From Nostoc linckia FACHB-104 (lineage in GTDB: Bacteria; Cyanobacteriota; Cyanobacteriia; Cyanobacteriales; Nostocaceae): a stretch of DNA of 64,000 bases. Positions 18,021 to 26,216 of the stretch are shown here, piece by piece. A program made the position numbers and the translations under genes. Location: assembly GCF_014696615.1 (NCBI RefSeq), contig NZ_JACJQJ010000011.1, positions 62,001 through 126,000 on the forward strand. The letters run 5' to 3'. The stretch's first letter is position 1. Every line of letters begins with the position of its first letter. The notes under the pieces are model-generated. The model did no database searches, was not told where the DNA came from, and saw only the letters and a list, made by a program, of their open reading frames with translations.

Positions 18021-18580
18021 GTAATCTGCTCCGGATTAATTATAGGATTTACAAGTTTGTTACTCATCAAATTCCGAAAAACTCTGCGTTGACAACGAAT
18101 AGCCTCACAAAAAAGCGATAAGCTAACGCCTTAACCTAAATTTTTACCGATTTTAACTCAACCTTTGCTAATGGTGGAAGCCTTCATAAGAAGATTATGG
18201 GGTCAATATGCTCAAATACGTAAATTCGATAGATTTTTAGATGTATAAGCACAATATACTCAGACCAAAAATCCAGGTGACAGGTTTTTACAAGTTAGTC
18301 GGCAATGCTTTTAGAGGATGAAATGCATAAAACTGCAACTTCTCATGTGTGTCTTTTGAGAAAAGCAAAATGCAGTTGAGACAGGCGAAACTATCAAAAA
18401 ATTAGATAACGCTGTGTTGCGAAGTTAATTAGTAACACTGTGCAAACAATCAGAAGCAATAGTTACTTATTTTTGAGTAACTATCATCTTTCTGTACCTT
18501 GTATGAGTGCAACTACATTTCAAGCATGAGATGTGCAGTTTGTTCTTTGGAGTTTTCTTAACTAGATGTGAGGAGTACAA
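18021..18580. other. 560-bp intergenic region, no gene seen
   Basis: Lies between divergent genes, so it should hold promoters for both. AT-rich, with no reading frame of note, no repeat family shared with the rest of the window and no clear operator. A gtgaggagt ribosome site precedes the downstream ATG. Confidence 0.5.
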
Positions 18581-19081
18581 ATGCTTGAGGCGATCGCTGT
18601 TGCTTGGCTATTATTATTTTTTGGTGATTTCCTTTCAACTTTCGTTTACCACATACCCGAGCATGTTTTTGGTAGCCTCCACCTGAAAACGCATCATTCT
18701 TGGAAGAAAGATTTCCGCCACTATGCAATTTTGACTTTAAATCCTGAAGTTTTATTAGATGGTGTGCTGGGTGCTTTGCCATATTTAATCATGGCAGTAA
18801 TTTTGTGGTCTTTTTCTCCAATTGGCGTAATCTCTGGGTTACTTTTGGGACAGTTTCATGTTTGGTGGAGACACATAAGTGTTTTGGCTTGGGAAACTCC
18901 AAAACCTATAACTATTTTGTGCCAAATTCTATTTATCACTACTCCTGAAAGACATTGGCTACATCATCAAAAAACAAACCAAGGTTTCGGCGACATTTTC
19001 ACTTTCTTTGAGCAACCTTCGCTGCTGTGGTTGCGTTGGCTACGTCTGTTGAGGATTCGTTTTCGGTACTCACGCATCTAG
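18581..19081 (+). CDS. Small membrane protein of the fatty-acid hydroxylase/sterol desaturase type
   Basis: A 166-residue protein with three or four membrane segments (IAVAWLLLFFGDFLSTFVY; LPYLIMAVILWSF; VISGLLLGQ). Three histidine clusters fit the di-iron hydroxylase pattern: HLKTHHSW after the first helix, HVWWRH in the middle and ERHWLHHQ near the C-terminus. That suggests an oxygen- and iron-dependent lipid or carotenoid-modifying enzyme acting at the membrane. It is shorter than characterised members (usually over 200 residues), yet all clusters are present, so I do not call it truncated. A good ribosome site (gaggag) and its own terminator at 19222 indicate a single-gene unit. Substrate unknown. 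Confidence 0.72.
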   Translation: MLEAIAVAWLLLFFGDFLSTFVYHIPEHVFGSLHLKTHHSWKKDFRHYAILTLNPEVLLDGVLGALPYLIMAVILWSFSPIGVISGLLLGQFHVWWRHISVLAWETPKPITILCQILFITTPERHWLHHQKTNQGFGDIFTFFEQPSLLWLRWLRLLRIRFRYSRI

Positions 19082-19221
19082 CTAAGGTAGGGTTTAAGCC
19101 AAAATAACAGTCAAGAAAGATGGGGAAAGGGAAAAGGCAAAAGGTTTGAGTTAGCGGATGGAGTTTCGCGTATGAATTGGAATTAGGGAATCTTTGCAAA
19201 CTACGAAAAATCAGAATTTTT

Positions 19222-19243
19222 AGCCTGCATTAGCGGGCTTTTT
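19222..19243 (+). terminator. Rho-independent terminator after the His-box membrane protein gene
   Basis: AGCCTGC and GCGGGCT form a 7-bp stem (one T-G pair) around the loop ATTA, followed by TTTT. It lies 140 bases after the stop at 19081. Confidence 0.8.
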
Positions 19244-19830
19244 CATATATCCCTTATAGCAGTGTTACAGCTTGGCGATTTTTAAAGCTAGAAGAATTAA
19301 CACTGACTATTGAAGTAGAAATATTATTGGGAATGTTGGTTTAGATGGTAAGGGAAGGTTAAATATTTTGGTGATTGCTTTCACCCTAGAAAAAGCTGAA
19401 AGCTAACACCGTAAATATCAAATCTCTATTAATAAAAATACAAGTGATTTATAAAATAAATTGCTTATACGAGTTGCAATAAGTTAATGTTAGTCAACCA
19501 TAAATTCTGTACTACAGAATACAGTTCTCTAAATTCTTTGCGATCGCTTTTTGAAAAAATAATTTTTTGTCTGAAAGATAGTGATTTAAAATGATAGTAA
19601 TAAGATGGCTCTATAGTTAAATAGCAAGTACTTCCACGACGCAATAATTAGTGCCGCTTAGGTATTGCTTTACATTTTTTAACAATCAGTGTAGCAAACA
19701 CTCCTATGTAAAAGCAATATCTGCAAAGAAATATGTCATTATGTTTATCGATTTGTGTCAGTTAGACGACAAAACTACCATTTGGTAGGCGTTTTCTGAT
19801 AAAAAAAATTCATATTCCTAAAAATAAATC

Positions 19831-19867
19831 GAAGTTACGAACGGCAACATCAGCCGTGATGAACTTC
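19831..19867 (+). promoter_or_regulatory. Stem-loop in the chlH leader
   Basis: GAAGTT (19831) pairs with AACTTC (19862-19867), and the inner CGGC (19842) pairs with GCCG (19853) around AACATCA. It ends 34 bases before the chlH start. No T-run follows, so it is more likely an mRNA leader structure than a terminator. Confidence 0.35.
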
Positions 19868-19901
19868 TAGTAGAGAACGCGCATCAAAGGAGCCTATCTG
19901 C

Positions 19902-22900
19902 ATGTTCACCCACGTCAAGTCCACCATCAGACATATTGCGCCTGATAATTTACGCGGACGTAATTTAATCAAGGTGGTCTATGTCGTGCTTGAGTCCCAG
20001 TACCAGAGTGCATTGTCGCAAGCTGTCCGCACAATTAACGCCAATAATCCCAACCTAGCGATAGAAATCAGCGGGTACTTGATTGAGGAACTCCGAGATC
20101 CAGAGAACTACGAGGAGTTCAAACGGGAGATTGAGAGTGCCAATATATTTATTGCCTCGCTGATATTTATTGAAGACTTAGCACAGAAAGTAGTAACAGC
20201 CGTAGAACCACATCGCGATCGCTTAGATGTTGCTGTTGTATTCCCCTCAATGCCAGAAGTTATGCGCCTCAACAAAATGGGCAGCTTTTCTCTGGCACAA
20301 TTGGGTCAATCCAAGAGTGCGATCGCGCAGTTCATGCGGAAGCGCAAGGAAAAATCCGGTGCGGGCTTCCAAGACGGGATGTTGAAATTGCTGCGAACCT
20401 TGCCACAAGTGCTGAAGTTTCTGCCAATGGACAAAGCACAGGATGCTCGCAATTTCATGCTCAGTTTTCAGTATTGGCTGGGAGGTTCACCAGAAAACCT
20501 GGAAAACTTCTTGCTGATGCTGACTGATAAATATGTATTAAAAGGTGTAGACAAGGCAAATCTGCCATCTGCGACATATCAAGCGCCAGTGGTGTATCCC
20601 GATATGGGAATTTGGCATCCTCTGGCTCCGTCGATGTTTGAGGATGTGAGAGAATACCTCAATTGGTACACAGCTCGTAAAGATATTTCCAAGGATCTCA
20701 AAGATCCTTTAGCTCCCTGTGTTGGGTTAGTATTGCAACGCACTCACCTAGTTACAGGCGATGATGCTCACTATGTAGCGATAGTGCAGGAGTTAGAATC
20801 CCTGGGAGCGAAAGTACTACCAGTATTTGCGGGTGGTTTGGATTTCTCCAAGCCTGTGGATGCCTATTTTTATGAACCAACTACCAATACGGCATTAGTA
20901 GATGCGGTTATCTCCTTAACTGGGTTTGCTTTGGTAGGTGGCCCAGCTAGACAAGACCATCCTAAGGCAATTGACGCACTCAAGCGCTTAAATCGCCCTT
21001 ACATGGTAGCTTTGCCCCTAGTATTCCAAACCACCGAAGAGTGGATGGACAGCGATTTAGGGTTACATCCAATTCAAGTAGCTTTGCAAATTGCCATACC
21101 GGAATTGGATGGAGCGATTGAGCCAATAATTCTATCAGGTAGAGATGGTACCACCGGCAAAGCGATCGCCCTGCAAGATCGTGTGGAAGTAGTCGCCAAA
21201 CGGGCGTTAAAGTGGGCAAATCTCCGCCGCAAACCCAAACTAGATAAAAAAGTTGCCATTACCGTTTTCAGTTTCCCCCCTGATAAAGGGAATGTGGGTA
21301 CTGCAGCATATTTAGATGTGTTCGGTTCCATTTATGAGGTGATGAAAGCCCTCAAAAATAACGGCTACGATTTACCGGAATTACCGGAATCAGCCGAGGC
21401 GCTGATGCAAGAAGTCATCCATGATGCTCAAGCACAGTACGCTAGCCCAGAGCTGAACATCGCCTATAAAATGTCAGTGCCAGAATATGAAGCTCTGACA
21501 CCTTACTCCCAACGCCTAGAAGAAAACTGGGGCCCACCTCCCGGACATCTCAACAGCGATGGGCAAAATCTGCTGATTTACGGCAAACAATTTGGCAATG
21601 TATTTATCGGTGTTCAGCCTACCTTTGGTTATGAAGGCGACCCGATGCGGTTGTTATTCTCCCGTTCCGCTAGCCCGCACCACGGTTTCGCTGCTTACTA
21701 CACCTATCTAGAGCAAGTTTGGCAAGCTGATGCTGTACTGCACTTCGGTACTCACGGTTCTCTGGAATTTATGCCTGGTAAGCAGATGGGGATGTCTGGT
21801 GATTGTTATCCAGACCAACTAATTGGCACAATTCCTAACCTGTATTACTACGCAGCTAATAACCCCAGCGAAGCGACAATTGCCAAGCGCCGCAGCTATG
21901 CCGAGACAATTTCCTACCTGACACCTCCGGCTGAAAATGCTGGTTTATACAAGGGTTTAAAAGAACTTAGCGAGTTGATTGCTTCTTACCAAACCCTAAA
22001 AGATACAGGACGCGGTATCCCCATTGTTAACTCCATCATGGATAAATGCCGGATGGTGAACCTGGACAAGGATATTGACTTGCCAGAAACTGATGCCAAG
22101 GATATGTCCGAAGATGAACGGGATAATATTGTTGGCAGCGTTTACCGCAAGCTGATGGAAATTGAATCCAGGTTGTTACCTTGTGGATTGCATATTATTG
22201 GTAAACCACCCACAGCCGAAGAAGCGATCGCAACTCTCGTAAACATTGCTTCCTTAGATCGTCAAGAAGAAGAAATTCTCAGCTTACCCCGAATTATCGC
22301 CAACAGCATTGGGCGTAACATTGACGATATTTACCACAATAACGACAAAGGCATTTTAGAAGATGTCCAGCTACTGCAAGACATCACCTTAGCCACCCGT
22401 GGTGCAGTTAGCGCCCTGGTAAAAGAGCAAACTGACGCAGAAGGTCGCGTATCCCTGGTTTCCCGGTTGAATTTCTTCAACATGGGCAAAAAAGAACCTT
22501 GGGTAGAATCATTGCATCAAGCTGGCTATAACAAAGTTGATGTCGCCGCCCTCAAACCATTATTTGAGTATTTGGAATTCTGCTTACAACAAGTTTGTGC
22601 AGATAACGAACTTGGTGGATTACTCAAAGGCTTAGAAGGTGAATACATCCTACCCGGCCCTGGTGGTGACCCCATTCGTAACCCAGATGTATTACCCACT
22701 GGTAAGAACATCCACGCCCTTGACCCCCAATCCATCCCCACAACTGCGGCGGTACAATCAGCGAAAATCGTTGTGGATCGGCTATTGGCAAGAAATAAAG
22801 CTGAAAATGACGGTAAATGGCCAGAAACCATTGCCTGTGTACTTTGGGGAACTGATAACATCAAAACCTACGGGGAATCACTAGCCCAAATCATGTGGAT

Positions 22901-23888
22901 GGTTGGTGTAAGACCTGTTCCCGATGCTTTGGGACGCGTGAACAAGTTGGAATTGATACCCTTAGAAGAGTTGGGTAGACCGAGAATTGACGTTGTCATC
23001 AACTGTTCTGGCGTATTCCGCGACTTGTTCATCAACCAAATGAACCTGCTAGACCAAGCAGTGAAGATGGCGGCTGAAGTAGACGAACCCTTAGAAATGA
23101 ACTTTGTCCGCAAACACGCTTTGCAACAAGCTGAGGACTTGGGGATTAATCTGCGTCAAGCAGCTACCCGCGTCTTCTCCAATGCTTCTGGTTCCTACTC
23201 GTCAAATATTAATTTGGCGGTAGAAAACAGCACTTGGGACAGCGAAGCCGAATTACAGGAAATGTACCTCAAGCGGAAATCCTTCGCTTTCAATTCCGAT
23301 AACCCCGGAATGATGGACGAATCCCGGCAGATTTTTGAAAGCACTTTGAAAACTGCTGACGCGACTTTCCAAAATCTCGATTCTTCCGAGATTAGCTTGA
23401 CGGACGTTTCCCACTACTTCGACTCAGATCCTACTAAGTTAGTAGCAAGTTTGCGGGGTGATGGTAAAACACCAGCATCTTACATTGCAGATACCACCAC
23501 AGCTAATGCCCAAGTGCGGACATTATCCGAAACTGTGCGCTTAGATGCTCGTACTAAATTATTAAATCCCAAATGGTACGAGGGAATGCTATCTCATGGT
23601 TACGAAGGTGTGCGCGAACTCTCCAAGCGATTGGTAAACACAATGGGTTGGAGTGCAACAGCCGGCGCTGTGGATAACTGGATTTACGAAGATACCAATG
23701 AAACCTTCATCAAAGATGAAGAAATGCAAAAACGGTTGATGAATCTTAATCCCCATTCTTTCCGCAAAGTTGTATCAACTTTGTTGGAAGTGAATGGACG
23801 CGGTTATTGGGAGACTAGCGAGGAGAATTTAGATCGCCTCCGCGAGTTGTACCAAGAAGTTGAAGACCGGATTGAAGGCATAGAATAG
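19902..23888 (+). CDS. chlH: Magnesium chelatase subunit H
   Basis: ChlH binds protoporphyrin IX and, with the AAA+ subunits ChlI and ChlD, inserts Mg2+, the branch point from haem to chlorophyll. The 1328-residue length fits the full subunit. The N-terminal domain starts [20 protein letters not shown]; the CobN/Mg-chelatase core is recognised by [20 protein letters not shown], the porphyrin-site region, and by [21 protein letters not shown] and [11 protein letters not shown]-like segments. The ATG has a good ribosome site (aaaggagcc). chlI and chlD are not adjacent. A terminator lies 8 bases after the stop, so the gene is transcribed alone, probably under control of its long leader. Confidence 0.98.
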   Translation: MFTHVKSTIRHIAPDNLRGRNLIKVVYVVLESQYQSALSQAVRTINANNPNLAIEISGYLIEELRDPENYEEFKREIESANIFIASLIFIEDLAQKVVTAVEPHRDRLDVAVVFPSMPEVMRLNKMGSFSLAQLGQSKSAIAQFMRKRKEKSGAGFQDGMLKLLRTLPQVLKFLPMDKAQDARNFMLSFQYWLGGSPENLENFLLMLTDKYVLKGVDKANLPSATYQAPVVYPDMGIWHPLAPSMFEDVREYLNWYTARKDISKDLKDPLAPCVGLVLQRTHLVTGDDAHYVAIVQELESLGAKVLPVFAGGLDFSKPVDAYFYEPTTNTALVDAVISLTGFALVGGPARQDHPKAIDALKRLNRPYMVALPLVFQTTEEWMDSDLGLHPIQVALQIAIPELDGAIEPIILSGRDGTTGKAIALQDRVEVVAKRALKWANLRRKPKLDKKVAITVFSFPPDKGNVGTAAYLDVFGSIYEVMKALKNNGYDLPELPESAEALMQEVIHDAQAQYASPELNIAYKMSVPEYEALTPYSQRLEENWGPPPGHLNSDGQNLLIYGKQFGNVFIGVQPTFGYEGDPMRLLFSRSASPHHGFAAYYTYLEQVWQADAVLHFGTHGSLEFMPGKQMGMSGDCYPDQLIGTIPNLYYYAANNPSEATIAKRRSYAETISYLTPPAENAGLYKGLKELSELIASYQTLKDTGRGIPIVNSIMDKCRMVNLDKDIDLPETDAKDMSEDERDNIVGSVYRKLMEIESRLLPCGLHIIGKPPTAEEAIATLVNIASLDRQEEEILSLPRIIANSIGRNIDDIYHNNDKGILEDVQLLQDITLATRGAVSALVKEQTDAEGRVSLVSRLNFFNMGKKEPWVESLHQAGYNKVDVAALKPLFEYLEFCLQQVCADNELGGLLKGLEGEYILPGPGGDPIRNPDVLPTGKNIHALDPQSIPTTAAVQSAKIVVDRLLARNKAENDGKWPETIACVLWGTDNIKTYGESLAQIMWMVGVRPVPDALGRVNKLELIPLEELGRPRIDVVINCSGVFRDLFINQMNLLDQAVKMAAEVDEPLEMNFVRKHALQQAEDLGINLRQAATRVFSNASGSYSSNINLAVENSTWDSEAELQEMYLKRKSFAFNSDNPGMMDESRQIFESTLKTADATFQNLDSSEISLTDVSHYFDSDPTKLVASLRGDGKTPASYIADTTTANAQVRTLSETVRLDARTKLLNPKWYEGMLSHGYEGVRELSKRLVNTMGWSATAGAVDNWIYEDTNETFIKDEEMQKRLMNLNPHSFRKVVSTLLEVNGRGYWETSEENLDRLRELYQEVEDRIEGIE

Positions 23889-23895
23889 TCATCAA

Positions 23896-23930
23896 AATAG
23901 AGGCGTTCTCTAGAACGTCTCTATTTTCTT
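23896..23930 (+). terminator. Rho-independent terminator of chlH
   Basis: A 13-bp stem with one G-T pair, AATAGAGGCGTTC / GAACGTCTCTATT, loop TCTA, then TTCTT. It begins 8 bases after the chlH stop. Confidence 0.88.
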
Positions 23931-23995
23931 CACTGTGTTTACAGATGACAAATAATGGAACCGTCTAAAAATTAGAAATATAATTATAGATATGT

Positions 23996-24415
23996 ATGCC
24001 TGCTAAAGATGTTTTTCATCAAGTTGTCAAAACAGCTTTACAGAAAGACGGTTGGCAAATTACTAACGATCCACTCACAATTAGCGTGGGAGGAGTAAAT
24101 CTTTCTATTGATTTGGCCGCAGAAAAACTGATAGCCGCAGAACGTGAAGGACAAAAAATAGCAGTCGAAGTTAAAAGTTTTTTACAGCAGTCATCTGCTA
24201 TCTCAGAATTTCATACAGCATTAGGACAGTTTATTAATTACCGAGGTGCATTGAGAAGGGTACAACCGGAGCGTGTTCTATATTTAGCTGTACCTTTAAC
24301 AACTTACAATACATTTTTTCAACTTGATTTTCCCAAAGATATGATAGCGGAAAATCAGGTAAAGATGCTAATTTATAATGTAGAGCAAGAGGTGATTTTC
24401 CAATGGATAAATTAA
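23996..24415 (+). CDS. xisH: XisH family protein
   Basis: The 139-residue XisH family was named for a factor needed for excision of the fdxN element in Anabaena heterocysts, but many copies occur in cyanobacteria far from any such element. The N-terminus (MPAKDVFHQVVKTALQKDGW) is typical. An Asp in LSIDLAAEK and Glu-x-Lys in IAVEVKSF form the D…ExK pattern of the PD-(D/E)XK nuclease fold, so DNA cleavage is possible but not proven. It overlaps xisI by 13 bases in another frame. No xisF recombinase or fdxN element is visible here, so a direct excision role at this locus is doubtful. Confidence 0.93.
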   Translation: MPAKDVFHQVVKTALQKDGWQITNDPLTISVGGVNLSIDLAAEKLIAAEREGQKIAVEVKSFLQQSSAISEFHTALGQFINYRGALRRVQPERVLYLAVPLTTYNTFFQLDFPKDMIAENQVKMLIYNVEQEVIFQWIN

Positions 24416-24738
24416 CTCGGTATCGCCAGCTTGTACAAGAAATATTACATAATTATAGCGAGCAAAAACCAGCTTACGGAAATATAGAAGTTGAGACAAT
24501 TTTTGATACAGAACGCAACCATTATCAAATAGTTCATGTAGGCTGGGAAGGTCAAAACTGGGTACATAGTTGTATCATCCATATTGATATTAAAGGTGGC
24601 AAGATTTGGCTTCAGTGGAATGCTACAGAGGATGATATTGCCGCTAATTTAGTGGCTGCAGGAGTTCCCAAGGAAGATATTGTATTAGGGTTCCAGTCTC
24701 CTTTTATGAGAAAGTTTACAGACTATGCAGTGAGTTAG
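24403..24738 (+). CDS. xisI: XisI family protein
   Basis: A 111-residue partner of XisH. The start MDKLTRYRQLVQEIL and the conserved segments VETIFDTERNHYQIVHVGW, CIIHIDIKGGKIW and VLGFQSPFMRKFTDYAVS identify the family. The gene starts inside the 3' end of xisH, so the two are translated from one mRNA. In Anabaena both are needed for element excision; their constant pairing elsewhere suggests an active complex or a toxin-antitoxin-like relation, which is inference. Base composition is AT-rich, like the other small genes up to 26.1 kb. Confidence 0.93.
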   Translation: MDKLTRYRQLVQEILHNYSEQKPAYGNIEVETIFDTERNHYQIVHVGWEGQNWVHSCIIHIDIKGGKIWLQWNATEDDIAANLVAAGVPKEDIVLGFQSPFMRKFTDYAVS

Positions 24739-25081
24739 GAGATGTTTTGAAAATCTCCAAGCGCAACTTAATAAATCTGATGTAAAGAAACAGAAATGTT
24801 TCTTATAAGAGTGGTAAGTACAAAAATGGACAAGCTATACTTGTAACTCCTTTACAAGAAGCAGAATTCATAGAAAATATAATCATTTTTATGAAGAGAG
24901 TTGCTGATATAAAGACAAAAGGCGATAACTAGCGAACAAGAGAACGCTTTGTTTTTGAGGTTATTTTTAAGGCGATCGCACTACTATTCTACAACAGGCG
25001 ATCGCTTTTTTTGAGGTTTTCTGTAAGGCGATCGCCTTGGTGATAAAATAATCACTCACAGTTAAGTTTATAGCAAAAATT
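24739..25081. other. Intergenic region with gene fragment and clustered HIP1 sites
   Basis: An open stretch at 24786-24932 (stop TAG) has no start codon and reads YKSGKYKNGQAILVTPLQEA then EFIENIIIF, probably the tail of a lost gene. To the right, GGCGATCGC/GCGATCGC occurs three times within about 60 bases (24971-25036), an unusually dense cluster of the HIP1 octamer. Confidence 0.5.
24786..24932 (+). pseudogene. Orphan C-terminal gene fragment
   Basis: About 48 codons without a start codon, bounded by stops at 24783 and 24930. The composition looks coding (NGQAILVTPLQEAEFIEN), and no stop interrupts it. No family recognised. Confidence 0.3.
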
Positions 25082-25456
25082 TTGACTATAAGTATTGAGC
25101 AAATCCACCAAATTAAAGAAATAATTGGAAAATATAGAAATCTTGAATGTGTTGAATGCGCTCAATCTATCCAAGATTACTTAATATCACAAGGAATTGC
25201 AGGAAAGCGGATAAAACTTTATACAGGTTCAGCAATAGGGCGTAATAGTTATATCTATGATGATAGTTTATCAGGAGATGCAATTTCTCTTAACGGTCGT
25301 CATCAAGGTATTGCCATTATAATAAATGAAGTAGAGATAATTTTTGATAATCACCATTCTGATGGACTCACGAGAGAGCAATGGCTAAGTAATTTACAAT
25401 TTTATAATAAATTATATTCCGGTCAGCAGTTTCAAATAACAGAAGAAAATTTTTAA
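25082..25456 (+). CDS. Papain-fold toxin-like protein (Tox-PL-2 type)
   Basis: A 124-residue protein resembling the papain-like toxin-2 domain found at the C-terminus of large polymorphic toxins. A Cys-containing helix start (LECVECAQSIQDYL), a His in NGRHQGIAIIIN and an Asp in IIFDNHH form a plausible Cys-His-Asp triad; KRIKLYTGSA is another conserved stretch. Here it stands as a free protein without export domain. The start is taken as TTG at 25082, since the frame opens at 25052 with no ATG. The next gene follows after 12 bases and looks like its protective partner. Function as protease, deamidase or other papain-fold activity is not known. Confidence 0.68.
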   Translation: MTISIEQIHQIKEIIGKYRNLECVECAQSIQDYLISQGIAGKRIKLYTGSAIGRNSYIYDDSLSGDAISLNGRHQGIAIIINEVEIIFDNHHSDGLTREQWLSNLQFYNKLYSGQQFQITEENF

Positions 25457-25468
25457 TTATTCAAGATT

Positions 25469-25873
25469 ATGCTAGACAATAACCATACAATTACTATCAC
25501 TACTAATGAATATCTCTATGAGATGTTAGATAAAATTAAACAAAATCCGGGAATATTTTTAGGTAAATACTCAATTACTAGGTTGAGAGCTTTTTTAGAT
25601 GGATACATGAGTTCCAGAGAAGATTTAGGATTATCACCAACTCAACAAGAGATTGAATTTAATAAATTTCAAGATTGGATACAAACAAGATTTAAGATTA
25701 CCTCTTCGCATGGATGGGATAGTATTATCCTTTTCTATTCTGCAGATGAAAGAGAAGCATTAAATAACTTTTTTGAATTATTTGAGCAATTCCGTAATGG
25801 TGAAAATGCTACGAGAGAAGAAGTTAAGCAAGAACAAGTTATAGAAAGTAAGCATTCATTAATACCTCAGTAG
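25469..25873 (+). CDS. Probable immunity/antidote protein partner of the papain-fold protein
   Basis: A 134-residue soluble protein, starting at an ATG 12 bases after the toxin-like gene and thus in the same transcript. The core pattern, NPGIFLGKYSITRLRAFLDG, FQDWIQTRF, SSHGWDSIILFYS and EREALNNFFELFEQF, resembles small helical proteins often found beside bacterial toxin domains and annotated as immunity proteins. I base this on pattern memory and on gene order, not on a firm family match. The last 25 residues are charged and probably flexible. No DNA-binding motif, so self-repression is not suggested. Confidence 0.55.
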   Translation: MLDNNHTITITTNEYLYEMLDKIKQNPGIFLGKYSITRLRAFLDGYMSSREDLGLSPTQQEIEFNKFQDWIQTRFKITSSHGWDSIILFYSADEREALNNFFELFEQFRNGENATREEVKQEQVIESKHSLIPQ

Positions 25874-26216
25874 TGCGATCTCTTCTTGAAATGTGCTAGA
25901 AAAAAGGCGATGTCTAACGACAAACCGCTATGCGTCTACGCTTGATTTGTGAGGTATTCTACAAAGCGATTGCTTTATGAGTATGGCATCATCAAATATT
26001 TTTCCCAAGTGCTATATCTGATGAACAAAAAGTTAAGCTATTAGCTGAATATGAAAGGTATTGAGTAAATATATGGAAATATAAATGCTTGGATGGATGA
26101 AATCTTAACTATTGCTGCGGATAATAAAGTAATTAATACCTAATTTTAAAAAAAGAAAACCCTCGCTTCCATCAAAAACATTGAAAGCAAGGGTTATTCT
26201 AAAAAAACAAAGAGTT
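25874..26216. other. Intergenic region with broken gene pieces and terminator
   Basis: Two short pieces in different frames, ISDEQKVKLLAEYERY (ending 26064) and NAWMDEILTIAADNKVINT (ending 26143), look like a decayed gene; the family is unknown. The right end is the terminator of the minus-strand kinase gene. Confidence 0.45.
26147..26195 (-). terminator. Rho-independent terminator of the ABC1 kinase gene
   Basis: On the minus strand AACCCTTGCTTTC pairs imperfectly with GGAAGCGAGGGTT, followed by TTTTCTTTTTTT. It lies 22 bases after the stop of the gene ending at 26217. Confidence 0.82.

Larger units (their letters stand above)
19082..19901 (+). promoter_or_regulatory. Terminator and long leader region before chlH
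   Basis: About 820 bases without a gene. The left part holds the terminator of the previous gene. Further right is a perfect 7-bp palindrome with 3-base spacer (ATTCTGT-ACT-ACAGAAT, 19504-19520) that could be an operator, and a stem-loop close to chlH (19831-19867). The length suggests complex control of chlH. Confidence 0.5.

Noticed and set aside
22526-22864. 112-codon minus-strand frame within chlH
   Set aside because: Lies wholly opposite a clear chlH coding segment and has no independent support.
23996-24738. xisHI taken as evidence for a developmentally excised element in this window
   Set aside because: No recombinase gene, interrupted gene or direct-repeat attachment pair is visible nearby.
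24971-25040. Repeated GCGATCGC considered as a CRISPR-like array
   Set aside because: Only three copies of an 8-9 base motif with unequal spacing and no spacer-repeat structure; it is the HIP1 octamer.
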